Positions 41,723 to 49,296 of a stretch of DNA of 57,796 nucleotides are shown here, piece by piece. The stretch comes from Streptomyces sp. Ru71. GTDB lineage: Bacteria; Actinomycetota; Actinomycetes; Streptomycetales; Streptomycetaceae. The position numbers and the translations under genes are program-made. Every line of letters starts with the position of its first letter. Position 1 is the first letter of the stretch. The stretch lies in assembly GCF_002920535.1 (NCBI RefSeq), contig NZ_PQSS01000047.1, forward strand, positions 1-57,796, read 5' to 3'. Under the pieces are notes generated by a model that was not told the origin of the DNA, did no database searches, and saw only the letters and a list, made by a program, of their open reading frames with translations.

Positions 41723-41839
41723 GGCGTGCCGTGTCCGGTTGTCCGGACGAGGGGGTGGCGGGTCGGTCTCCGGTCGTTCGCACGAGGGGGCGGCGTGCCG
41801 TGTCCAGGTCGTCCGGACAGGGGCGGCGTGCCGTAATCC
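41723..41839 (+). repeat. tandem ~34-bp direct repeats upstream of the RHH/Doc pair
   Basis: Units at 41723-41756 (34 bp), 41757-41791 (35 bp, more diverged) and 41792-41824 (33 bp), plus a partial unit at 41825-41839, share the core GGCGTGCCGTGTCC... GTCCGGAC. The GTCCGGAC palindrome recurs in units 1 and 3. The repeats end 38 bp before the antitoxin-like start, where an operator would be expected. Confidence 0.75.
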
Positions 41840-41877
41840 TGTCGCCCCGGGGTGAACCCCGTTCGTAGCCTTCCGGC

Positions 41878-42078
41878 ATGGACGAGCTGACCTTGGCCCT
41901 CGATCCCGCCCTGCGCGAGGCCCTCGACGATCTCGCGGACGCGACCGGGCGGCGGCCGGAGGAGGTCGCGCGGGAGGCCGTGCGCCGGTACGTCGGTGAG
42001 GAGGCCGCGCGGGTGCGGGCCGCCGCCGAGCGGCTCGCCGGGGCCCACGCCGAGCTGCTGCGGAGGCTGGGCGAATGA
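41878..42078 (+). CDS. ribbon-helix-helix antitoxin-like protein
   Basis: This 66-residue protein begins ELTLALDPALREALDDLADATGRRPEEVAREAVRRYV. The pattern of one beta strand and two helices is a ribbon-helix-helix DNA-binding fold; the C-terminal helix is charged and could bind a partner. Its stop overlaps the ATG of the Doc-like gene (ATGA), the usual antitoxin-toxin arrangement. It would act as autorepressor and inhibitor of the toxin, and the upstream repeats are candidate operator sites. Functional status is not known. Confidence 0.75.
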   Translation: MDELTLALDPALREALDDLADATGRRPEEVAREAVRRYVGEEAARVRAAAERLAGAHAELLRRLGE

Positions 42079-42473
42079 CCGCGCACCCGAGCCCGGCCGG
42101 CACCCGGCACCTCGCCGTCGCCGAGGTCACCGCGCTCGCCGCGGTCGCCTTCGGGGGACGGGCGCCCGAGGCGCGGGAGGCCGGGCTGCTCGCGTCCGCG
42201 GTGCACCGACCCCGGGCGCGGATGTTCGGCACCCCGGCCTACGACGACCTGTACGAGCAGGCCGCCGCGCTGCTGCACGCGCTCGCCGCGAACCACCCCC
42301 TCGTCGACGGCAACAAGCGCACCGCCTGGCTGGCCGCGGCCACCTTCCTCGTCGTCAACGGGGTCGATCTCGCGGGCTGCGACCAGGACGTGGCGTATGA
42401 CCTGGTCATCGACGTGGCCTCGGGCGAGGAGAGTGACGTGGGGGCGATCGCGGGACGGCTGAGGGCGCTGTGA
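42075..42473 (+). CDS. Fic/Doc family toxin-like protein
   Basis: This 132-residue Doc-type Fic protein has the core motif HPLVDGNKR at residues 74-82, matching HxFx(D/N)(A/G)NKR with Leu in the place of Phe, and the upstream helix LYEQAAALLHALAANHP. Doc toxins inactivate translation by phosphorylating EF-Tu. The gene overlaps the ribbon-helix-helix gene by 4 bp. Length is typical (Doc is about 126 residues). All motif residues needed for a Doc fold look present, so the pair may be active. Confidence 0.82.
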   Translation: MTAHPSPAGTRHLAVAEVTALAAVAFGGRAPEAREAGLLASAVHRPRARMFGTPAYDDLYEQAAALLHALAANHPLVDGNKRTAWLAAATFLVVNGVDLAGCDQDVAYDLVIDVASGEESDVGAIAGRLRAL

Positions 42474-42590
42474 CGTGAGTCCCACCCGTGGGCGACCCGG
42501 CCTCGTCCGGGCGTCCGCGCCGGGTCGGCGCCGGTAGGGTGGCCCGGTTGTCATACGTAGCCGAGCCGCCCGACCTTGATCCCGGAGACC

Positions 42591-44393
42591 GTGACTACCA
42601 CCGCCAGCACCAGTTCCGCGCACTCGCACCACCTGTCGCCCGCGTTCCCCGGCCGCGCCCCCTGGGGCACCGCCAGCAAGCTGCGTGCCTGGCAGCAGGG
42701 GGCGATGGAGAAGTACATCCAGGAGCAGCCGCGTGACTTCCTGGCAGTCGCCACCCCCGGCGCAGGCAAGACGACCTTCGCCCTGACGCTGGCGTCCTGG
42801 CTGCTGCACCACCACGTCGTGCAGCAGGTGACCGTCGTCGCCCCCACCGAGCACCTGAAGAAGCAGTGGGCCGAGGCGGCCGCCCGGATAGGCATCAAGC
42901 TGGACCCGGAGTACTCCGCCGGACCGCTCGGCAAGGAGTACCACGGCGTCGCCGTCACCTACGCCGGCGTCGGTGTGCGGCCCATGCTGCACCGCAACCG
43001 CTCCGAGCAGCGCAAGACCCTCGTCATCCTGGACGAGATCCACCACGCCGGTGACTCCAAGTCCTGGGGCGAGGCGTGCCTGGAGGCCTTCGAGCCGGCG
43101 ACCCGGCGCCTGGCGCTGACCGGTACGCCGTTCCGGTCCGACACCAACCCCATCCCCTTCGTGACGTACGAGGAGGGGGCGGACGGCATCCGGCGGTCGT
43201 CGGCGGACTACACCTACGGGTACGGCTCCGCGCTCGCCGACGGCGTCGTGCGGCCGGTCATCTTCCTCTCCTACAGCGGCAACATGCGCTGGCGCACCAA
43301 GGCCGGCGACGAGATCGAGGCCCGCCTCGGCGAGCCGATGACCAAGGACGCCATCAGCCAGGCCTGGCGCACCGCGCTGGACCCGCGCGGCGAGTGGATG
43401 CCGTCCGTGCTGCGCGCCGCCGACCAGCGCCTCACCGAGGTCAGGAAGGCGATCCCGGACGCCGGTGCCCTCGTCATCGCCTCCGACCAGGACTCCGCCC
43501 GCGCCTACGCCAAGCTGATCCGTGAGATCACCGGCCACAAGGCGACTCTCGTACTTTCCGACGACGCCGGTGCCTCGAAGCGGATCGACGACTTCAGCGC
43601 GAGCGACGACCGCTGGATGGTCGCCGTCCGCATGGTGTCCGAGGGCGTCGACGTGCCGCGCCTGGCGGTCGGCGTGTACGCCACCACCATCTCCACGCCG
43701 CTGTTCTTCGCGCAGGCCGTCGGCCGTTTCGTACGGTCGCGGCGGCGCGGCGAGACCGCGTCCGTGTTCCTGCCGACCGTGCCCGACCTGCTCTCCTTCG
43801 CCAACGAGATGGAGCGCGAGCGCGACCACGTCCTCGACAAGCCGAAGAAGGACGGCGAGGAGGACCCCTACGCCGAGGAGGACAAGCTCCTCCAGGAGGC
43901 GGAGCGGCAGCAGGACGAGGACACCGGCGAGCAGGACATGCTGCCCTTCGAGGCGCTGGAGTCCGACGCCGTCTTCGACCGGGTGATGTACAACGGCGCC
44001 GAGTTCGGCATGCAGGCCCACCCCGGCAGCGAGGAGGAGCAGGACTACCTCGGCATCCCCGGACTGCTGGAGCCCGACCAGGTGCAGATGCTGCTGCAGA
44101 AGCGGCAGGCCAAGCAGATCGCGCACAGCAGGAAGAAGCCGGCCGAGGAGGCCGACCTGCTGGAAATGCCCGCCGAGCGGCGGCCGGTGGTCACGCACAA
44201 GGAGCTGATGGAGCTGCGCCGCCAGCTCAACACGATGGTCGGCGCCTACGTCCATCAGAGCGGCAAGCCGCACGGCGTCATCCACACCGAGCTGCGCCGG
44301 GTGTGCGGCGGCCCGCCCAGCGCCGAGGCGACGGCGGGGCAGCTGCGGCAGCGGATCGCCAAGGTGCAGGAGTGGGCGACGCGGATGAAGTGA
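42591..44393 (+). CDS. DEAD/DEAH-box (superfamily 2) helicase
   Basis: This 600-residue SF2 ATPase has Walker A ATPGAGKTTFA (about 58-68), motif Ia VVAPTEHLKKQW, motif II LDEIHHAG, motif III ALTGTPFRSDT and a C-terminal helicase domain with motifs V and VI (AVRMVSEGVDVPR and AVGRFVRSRR). This arrangement resembles type III restriction/XPB-like helicases. A charged ~190-residue C-terminal region follows, including the stretch EDPYAEEDKLLQEAERQQDED. The GTG at 42591 gives MTTTASTSS; TTG at 42576 is an alternative. The gene is conserved in Streptomyces. It is likely involved in DNA or RNA transactions, with no specific pathway known. Confidence 0.88.
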   Translation: MTTTASTSSAHSHHLSPAFPGRAPWGTASKLRAWQQGAMEKYIQEQPRDFLAVATPGAGKTTFALTLASWLLHHHVVQQVTVVAPTEHLKKQWAEAAARIGIKLDPEYSAGPLGKEYHGVAVTYAGVGVRPMLHRNRSEQRKTLVILDEIHHAGDSKSWGEACLEAFEPATRRLALTGTPFRSDTNPIPFVTYEEGADGIRRSSADYTYGYGSALADGVVRPVIFLSYSGNMRWRTKAGDEIEARLGEPMTKDAISQAWRTALDPRGEWMPSVLRAADQRLTEVRKAIPDAGALVIASDQDSARAYAKLIREITGHKATLVLSDDAGASKRIDDFSASDDRWMVAVRMVSEGVDVPRLAVGVYATTISTPLFFAQAVGRFVRSRRRGETASVFLPTVPDLLSFANEMERERDHVLDKPKKDGEEDPYAEEDKLLQEAERQQDEDTGEQDMLPFEALESDAVFDRVMYNGAEFGMQAHPGSEEEQDYLGIPGLLEPDQVQMLLQKRQAKQIAHSRKKPAEEADLLEMPAERRPVVTHKELMELRRQLNTMVGAYVHQSGKPHGVIHTELRRVCGGPPSAEATAGQLRQRIAKVQEWATRMK

Positions 44394-44702
44394 CGCCCCG
44401 CGGGGCGTCTTCGAGGGTCGGCGCGTGCCGAACGTATCGGGACAAACACAGGTAGTCCGTATCGGCCGTTGCCCGGATTCTGGACGGAGCCTTCCGCTGA
44501 GCGAACCTGCTTCGCTACTGTCCCGCTACGCACACGCCCCGTGGCAGCGCCGCCGCGGAGCGCAGCCGTGAAGCGACTTGAGTCCGGAACGACCCGGACC
44601 GTCACCGATCGGCGGCCTTCGTTGCGCGTCGCCGACGGGACTCGGTGACGCATCCGTCCCTGTGGAGGCCCGCCGACCTCACCACTTGGAGGAGTGGGCG
44701 TC
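44394..44702. other. intergenic region between the helicase and IclR genes
   Basis: These 309 bp hold no visible gene. It starts with an 18-bp perfect palindrome GACGCCCCGCGGGGCGTC (44392-44409), which could work as a short terminator for the helicase. The rest is unstructured by eye. Confidence 0.5.
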
Positions 44703-45344
44703 GTGACCGCGGAGACCTCTCAGACGCTCGACCGAGGACTGCGGGTCCTCAAGCTGCTGGCCGACACGGACCATGGGCTGACCGTCACCGAGCTTTCCCA
44801 CAAACTGGGTGTGAACCGGACCGTTGTGTACCGGTTGCTCGCCACGCTGGAACAGCACGCCCTCGTACGACGGGACCTGGGCGGCCGCGCGAGGGTGGGC
44901 CTGGGCGTCCTGCGCCTGGGCCGCCAGGTGCACCCGCTGGTGCGGGAGGCGGCACTGCCGGCGCTGCGTTCGCTGGCGGAGGACATAGGCGCGACCGCGC
45001 ATCTGACGCTGGTGGACGGAACGGAGGCGTTGGCCGTCGCGGTCGTGGAGCCGTCGTGGACGGACTACCACGTGGCGTACCGGGCCGGGTTCCGCCATCC
45101 GCTGGACCGGGGGGCCGCCGGCCGCGCGATCCTCTCGGCCCGGCAGAACCCGCTGGGCGAGCCCGGGTACACGCTCACCCACGGGGAGCTGGAGGCGGGC
45201 GCGAGCGGGGCGGCGGCGCCGCTGGTCGGGGTGACCGGCGTGGAGGGCAGCGTGGGCGTGGTCATGCTCGCCGACGCCGTACCCGAACGGGTCGGCCCCC
45301 GAGTGGTGGACGCGGCACGGGAGGTGGCCGAGGCCCTGAGGTGA
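44703..45344 (+). CDS. IclR family transcriptional regulator
   Basis: This 213-residue regulator has an N-terminal winged helix (about 8-68: LDRGLRVLKLLADTDHGLTVTELSHKLGVNRTVVYRLL split across turns) and an effector-binding IclR C-terminal domain (about 80-210: RSLAEDIGATAHLTLVDG... GAAGRAILSA). The GTG at 44703 is chosen because GGAGGAG lies 8 nt upstream; GTG 44694 is in frame but has no site. The target and effector are unknown. The C-terminal domain looks somewhat short in its central part. The 3' side runs straight into the GGGGTGCC tandem array. Confidence 0.87.
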   Translation: MTAETSQTLDRGLRVLKLLADTDHGLTVTELSHKLGVNRTVVYRLLATLEQHALVRRDLGGRARVGLGVLRLGRQVHPLVREAALPALRSLAEDIGATAHLTLVDGTEALAVAVVEPSWTDYHVAYRAGFRHPLDRGAAGRAILSARQNPLGEPGYTLTHGELEAGASGAAAPLVGVTGVEGSVGVVMLADAVPERVGPRVVDAAREVAEALR

Positions 45345-45386
45345 CCGGGGCACGGACGTGACCGGGGACGCGGGACGGCGTTCCCC

Positions 45387-45466
45387 GGGGTGCCGGGGTG
45401 CCGGGGTGCCGGGGTGCCGGGGTGCCGGGGTGCCGGGGTGCCGGGGTGCCGGGGTGCCGGGGTGCC
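45387..45466 (+). repeat. ten exact tandem copies of GGGGTGCC
   Basis: Ten consecutive 8-bp units GGGGTGCC form an array of 80 bp with G4 runs spaced every 8 nt by TGCC. The sequence fits a strong G-quadruplex motif on the plus strand. The unit is not a multiple of three, and no frame across it is coding. Confidence 0.95.
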
Positions 45467-45834
45467 GGGCCCGGGAGCCGCGAACCGGGAGCCCGGGGCC
45501 CGGAGGCCCCGAAGCCTGGGCGCCGGCAGCCCGGCGGCCGGGAAGCCCGGGGCCGAGAGCCCGCGGGCCGGGGGCCGGGGGCGCGGGACGGGCTTCCCCG
45601 GGCACCGGGACTGCTAACCGGGAAACCCGGGGCCTGGAGGCCCCCGGAGCTTGGGAGCCGGGCGCCGGAAGCCCGGCGGCCGAGAGCTGGGGGCGCGGGA
45701 CGAAGTTCCCCAGGAGTCAGGAGCCAGGAGCCCGGGGCCCGGAGGTCCGGGAGCCCGGAGCCCGAGGCCCGGGGTCCGGGGTCCGGGGTCCGGTGGGCCG
45801 GTGGCCGGGCGGCAGCCGGGTGTCCGGGGGGCGT
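45467..45834. repeat. G-rich degenerate repeat region
   Basis: No gene is visible here; all frames read low-complexity Pro/Gly/Arg sequence. The 16-mer CGGGACGnnnTTCCCC occurs at 45371-45386, 45584-45599 and 45696-45711, and blocks of CCCGGAGC/GCCCGG words surround each, suggesting repeated duplication. The Lon-domain gene promoter sits at its right end. Confidence 0.7.
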
Positions 45835-45840
45835 TAGATT
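45835..45840 (+). promoter_or_regulatory. candidate -10 box of the Lon-domain gene (leaderless)
   Basis: TAGATT lies 6 nt upstream of the GTG start at 45847 with no Shine-Dalgarno site. Confidence 0.45.
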
Positions 45841-45846
45841 GGCTTT

Positions 45847-46638
45847 GTGTTCTCTCGCCTCACACGCCCCCAGGCCCTCGCCGTCTGCGCGCTGCCCGTC
45901 GTGGCCCTGCTCGCCACGGCGGCGTTCGCGCCGTTGCCGTTCTCGGTGGCGCAGCCGGGCGACACGGCGAACGTCCTCGGTGACCACAAGGGCACGCCGG
46001 TCATCACGATCACCGGGGCGCCGACCCGGAAGACCAGCGGTCAGCTGCGGATGACGACCATCGTGGCGACCGGCCCCGACGCCAGCGTCTCGCTCGGTGA
46101 CGTCGTCGACGGCTGGTTCGCCACCGACCGGGCGATCATGCCGCGCGACGCGGTCTACCCGAGCGGGGAGAGCGTCAAGGAGGTCGAGCGGCACAACCTC
46201 GCGCAGATGGAGGAGTCGCAGGACGCGGCGACCAAGGCCGCGCTCGGCTATCTCCACCTCAGCGACAAGAAGGTCAAGGTCGATCTGAAGCTGGCGGACA
46301 TCGGCGGCCCCAGCGCCGGGCTGCTGTTCACCCTCGGCATCATCGACAAGCTCGACGGCGACGGCAGCGGCGGCGACCTCACCGGCGGCCGCACCATCGC
46401 CGGCACCGGCACCATCGACGCCGACGGCAAGGTCGGCGCGGTGGGCGGTGTGGGGCTGAAGACCCAGGCCGCCCGCCGGGACGGGGCGACCGTCTTCCTC
46501 GTACCGAGGGCGGAGTGCTCCGACGCCAAGGGCGAGCTGCCCAAGGGGCTGCGGCTGATCCCGGTCACCACGCTCAAGAGCGCGGTGGACGCCCTGGTCG
46601 CCCTGGAGAAGGGCAAGGGCTCCGTCCCCAGCTGCTAG
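45847..46638 (+). CDS. secreted Lon-domain (S16) protease-like protein, PDZ absent
   Basis: This 263-residue protein has a signal/anchor segment (about 8-28) and a C-terminal Lon-type serine-lysine protease domain. The catalytic Ser is in DIGGPSAGLLFTLGIID (about residues 151-167) and the Lys in GAVGGVGLKTQAARRDGA. YlbL-type proteins of this group usually carry a PDZ domain between the anchor and the protease, but here the intervening stretch (about 40-140) does not look like one. The role may be extracytoplasmic proteolysis. The stop overlaps the stop of the small convergent gene at 46635. Confidence 0.85.
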   Translation: MFSRLTRPQALAVCALPVVALLATAAFAPLPFSVAQPGDTANVLGDHKGTPVITITGAPTRKTSGQLRMTTIVATGPDASVSLGDVVDGWFATDRAIMPRDAVYPSGESVKEVERHNLAQMEESQDAATKAALGYLHLSDKKVKVDLKLADIGGPSAGLLFTLGIIDKLDGDGSGGDLTGGRTIAGTGTIDADGKVGAVGGVGLKTQAARRDGATVFLVPRAECSDAKGELPKGLRLIPVTTLKSAVDALVALEKGKGSVPSC

Positions 46639-46808
46639 GCGGGGCCGGGCGTGGCCAGACGCAGGCCCACCTCCACGAGGGTCCAGCCGAGGCGGGCGCG
46701 CAGTTCCCGCCGGGGCTGCGGCGAGGGCTCGGGCGCGATGTGGCGGTGCGCCTCCGCCTGCGAGATGCGCTGGCGGTGCAGGACGAGGTGCGTGTGCGGA
46801 TCGAGCAT
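46635..46808 (-). CDS. small conserved-type protein of 57 residues
   Basis: This small gene reads MLDPHTHLVLHRQRISQAEA, then HRHIAPEPSPQPRRELRARL and GWTLVEVGLRLATPGPA on the minus strand. AGAGAGG lies 5 nt upstream of the ATG, and the gene starts 11 bp after the stop of the ArsR-type gene, which suggests co-transcription. Codon use keeps G or C at nearly all third positions. Streptomyces often carry similar short basic HxH-containing proteins of unknown function. I cannot name a family. Confidence 0.65.
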   Translation of the reverse strand: MLDPHTHLVLHRQRISQAEAHRHIAPEPSPQPRRELRARLGWTLVEVGLRLATPGPA

Positions 46809-46819
46809 CGGAGCCTCTC

Positions 46820-47395
46820 TCAGTCCGTGATGAACGGGAAGACGTGCGTGTGGACGCGGACGTGCTCGGCGTCGGGGGACTCGTCCTGGTCCCGGTAGCC
46901 CTCGATCAACTCGTGCATCTTCGCGATGAGTTCGGCCGCGCGAGCGGGGCCCAGCCGGAGCGTGAAGTCGCTCATGTCAGTGGCGTGCGACCAGGCCGGC
47001 AGCCAGTCCTCCCGGGTGGCCACCCAGGTGGACACTTCCCGGGCGTGCGTGGCGCCGATCTCGTGCAGATAGGTGTCCGCCGCTCCCCGGGTGTCCGGGT
47101 CGGTCGAGTGGAGCAGGTTCTCGTCGAAGCTGACTCCCTCGGCGACGGCCCGCCACCAGCGCTCCCGTCCCTTGCCGTGCTCGGGGGCGTCCTCCACGAA
47201 CCCGTGCGCGGCGAGCTGCCGCAGGTGGTAGCTGGTGGCCCCGCTGGACTCGCCCAGCCGCCCGGCGAGCTGGGAGGCGGTGGCCGGGCCGTGCAGGCGC
47301 AGCGCGCGGAGCAGCTGCATGCGCAGGGGATGGGCGAGCCCGCGCAGTGAACGGGCGTCGAGCGTACGGACGTTGCGGTGTTCAGGCTCGGGCAT
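46820..47395 (-). CDS. ArsR/HTH_20-type transcriptional regulator
   Basis: This 191-residue regulator has an N-terminal winged helix (about 10-90: RSLRGLAHPLRMQLLRALRLHGPATASQLAGRLGESSGATSYHLRQL split into helices) and a C-terminal dimerisation region of about 100 residues. The ArsR core lacks obvious metal-binding cysteines, so another ligand is likely. The ATG at 47395 overlaps the left half-site of a symmetric operator at 47399-47444, suggesting autoregulation. The gene is probably co-transcribed with the small gene at 46635. No neighbouring target other than itself is evident. Confidence 0.87.
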   Translation of the reverse strand: MPEPEHRNVRTLDARSLRGLAHPLRMQLLRALRLHGPATASQLAGRLGESSGATSYHLRQLAAHGFVEDAPEHGKGRERWWRAVAEGVSFDENLLHSTDPDTRGAADTYLHEIGATHAREVSTWVATREDWLPAWSHATDMSDFTLRLGPARAAELIAKMHELIEGYRDQDESPDAEHVRVHTHVFPFITD

Positions 47396-47398
47396 GCG

Positions 47399-47444
47399 TA
47401 CAAAGGTAGCGTTGCAAAGACCTCTTTGCAACGGCTTCTTTGTA
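47399..47444. promoter_or_regulatory. nested symmetric operator of four TRCAAAG half-sites
   Basis: The four half-sites are TACAAAG (47399-47405), TGCAAAG (47413-47419), CTTTGCA (47424-47430) and CTTTGTA (47438-47444). They are arranged with exact dyad symmetry about 47421.5. The inner pair extends to the perfect inverted repeat GTTGCAAAG-ACCT-CTTTGCAAC (47411-47432). It lies just upstream of the regulator start codon. Confidence 0.8.
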
Positions 47445-47521
47445 ACTCGCCCCGGCTCAACTCGCCCCGGCTCAACTCATCCCGGCCCGACCCGCCCCGC
47501 ACAACCCGCCGCAACCGCCCC

Positions 47522-48487
47522 CTACTTCACCAGCCCCTCCTTCTTCATCCAGTCCAGCGCCACCTGATGCGGGTCCTCCCCGTCCACGTCCACCTTCGCG
47601 TTCAGCTGCTGGGCCACCTTGTTGTCGAGGCGTTCCGTCAGCGGGGCCAGGACCTGGGCGATGGCCGGCCACTTCTTGAAGGTGCCGGTGTTGATCTCGG
47701 GGGCGGCGTTGTAGTTGGGGAAGAACTTCTTGTCGTCGTCCATCACCACCAGGTTCATGGACCGGATCCGCCCGTCGGTGGTGAACACCTCGCCGTAGGT
47801 GCAACTGCCCTTCGCCGTCTGGGTGTAGATGATCCCGGTGTCCATCTGCGTGACGTTCTTCGCCGGGATGTCCATCCCGTACTTCTTCTCCATCCCCGGC
47901 AGCCCGTCCGCCCGGTTGGCGAACTCGCCCTCCACGCACAGCGTCACCGCCCCCGGGTCCTTCTTCGCCAGCGCCGCCACGTCCGACAGGGTCCGCGTGC
48001 CGTACTTCTTGTGCGCGTCCTGGTTCATCGCCAGCGCGTAGGTGTTGTTCAGCCGGGACGGGGGCAGCCAGGTCAGCCCCTCCTTCACGTCGGCGTCCTT
48101 CACCGCCTGCCACTGCTGCCGCGGATCGGGGATGGGCGTGCTGTGGCCCTGGTAGGTGATCCACGCGGTGCCCGTGTACTCGTACATGGCGTCCGCGTCG
48201 CCGTTCTTCACCGCCTCCCGGCCGCCGATGGAGCCCTGGATGCCGGTGCGGTCCACGACGTGCGCGCCGGCCGCCTGGAAGGCGATGCCCATCATCGCGC
48301 CGTGGATCAGGCTCTCCGTGAACGACTTCGACGTGACCGTCAGATCCGCCCCCTTGAGCGGCTCGCCCTGGCCGATCAGGCCGGGTTTGACGTCGTCGCT
48401 CATCGGGGAGCCGCTGGTCAGCCCGCAGCCGACCGCGGCGAGCAGCACGCAGACCGGCCATGCGCGGGCGCGGAGGCGTCGTGTCAC
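47522..48487 (-). CDS. glycine betaine/choline-type ABC transporter substrate-binding lipoprotein
   Basis: This 321-residue OpuCC/ProX-like binding protein starts with a signal sequence ending in a lipobox (LLAAVGC, Cys near residue 21). The mature fold shows LTVTSKSFTESLIHGAMMG, DAMYEYTGTAWITY and an FTTDGRIRSMNLVVMDDDKKFFPNYNAAP tail, as in quaternary-ammonium-compound binders. The ligand cannot be fixed; glycine betaine, carnitine, choline or a thiol betaine are all possible. The GTG start overlaps the permease stop. It is the last gene of a four-gene overlapping operon on the minus strand. Confidence 0.88.
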   Translation of the reverse strand: MTRRLRARAWPVCVLLAAVGCGLTSGSPMSDDVKPGLIGQGEPLKGADLTVTSKSFTESLIHGAMMGIAFQAAGAHVVDRTGIQGSIGGREAVKNGDADAMYEYTGTAWITYQGHSTPIPDPRQQWQAVKDADVKEGLTWLPPSRLNNTYALAMNQDAHKKYGTRTLSDVAALAKKDPGAVTLCVEGEFANRADGLPGMEKKYGMDIPAKNVTQMDTGIIYTQTAKGSCTYGEVFTTDGRIRSMNLVVMDDDKKFFPNYNAAPEINTGTFKKWPAIAQVLAPLTERLDNKVAQQLNAKVDVDGEDPHQVALDWMKKEGLVK

Positions 48488-49296
48488 GTGCCCACCTCCA
48501 GCCCCCGCGGTTTGAGCAGCAGCTCGGCGAGCGAGGCCAGCCAGTCCACCAGCAGGGCGAGGGAGACGGTGAGGATCGAGCCCAGGATCAGCACCGGCAT
48601 CCGCTGGGTGGTGATCCCGGTCGTGATGAGGGTGCCCAGGCCACCGCCCCCACCGAACACGGCCAGCGTAGCCGTGCCGACGTTCAGCACGAGCGCCGTG
48701 CGCACCCCGGCCAGGATCAGCGGCACCCCCAGCGGCAGCTCCACCCGCAGCAGCACCCCGAGCGGGGACATCCCGATGCCCCGGGCGGCCTCCAGCAGCA
48801 TCGGGTCGTTGGCTCTCAGGCCCGCGATCGTGTTGGACAGCACCGGCAGGATGGCGTAGGCGATCATGCCGATCAGGGCGGACCGGCGGCCGATGCCCAG
48901 CCAGATCACCAGCAGCGCCAGCAGACCGATCGCCGGGGTGGCCTGCCCCATGTTGGCGAACGTCATCGCCACCGGCGTGGCCCGGCGGAAGGCCGGGCGG
49001 GTCAGCAGGATGCCCAGCGGGATCGCGATGATCAGCACGAAGAAGGTGGAGATCACCGTCAGCTGCACGTGCTGCCACAGCGCCTTGGAGACCTGGCCGC
49101 CGGACAGGGCGTTGGTGGAGATCCGGTCCAGGTCGGCCTGCTCGAACCACAGCCAGGTCGCCAGCAGCACGGCGACCAGGAACGCGGGCAGGAAGGTGAG
49201 CTTCTGCCAGGTCACCCGCCGGTGCGGGGCGGGCCGGGGCGGCGCCGGCGCCTCCTCCTCGTCGAGCCGGTCCGCACCGCTGCCGAGGTCGCTCAT
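48484..49296 (-). CDS. glycine betaine-type ABC transporter permease
   Basis: This 270-residue permease has a cytoplasmic N-terminus of about 28 residues and about six membrane segments. The EAA-like loop is LLEAARGIGMSPLGVLLRVELPLGVPLI, with the conserved Gly, which contacts the ATPase. It overlaps the ATPase gene at its start and the binding-protein gene at its end by 4 bp each. Together with the second permease at 50551 it would form the channel. Confidence 0.88.
   Translation of the reverse strand: MSDLGSGADRLDEEEAPAPPRPAPHRRVTWQKLTFLPAFLVAVLLATWLWFEQADLDRISTNALSGGQVSKALWQHVQLTVISTFFVLIIAIPLGILLTRPAFRRATPVAMTFANMGQATPAIGLLALLVIWLGIGRRSALIGMIAYAILPVLSNTIAGLRANDPMLLEAARGIGMSPLGVLLRVELPLGVPLILAGVRTALVLNVGTATLAVFGGGGGLGTLITTGITTQRMPVLILGSILTVSLALLVDWLASLAELLLKPRGLEVGT

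Noticed and set aside
45358..45837. Long open frames across the G-rich repeats
   Set aside because: The 8-bp tandem unit keeps all frames open by repetition; peptides are low-complexity Gly/Pro/Arg and no start with a ribosome site is convincing.
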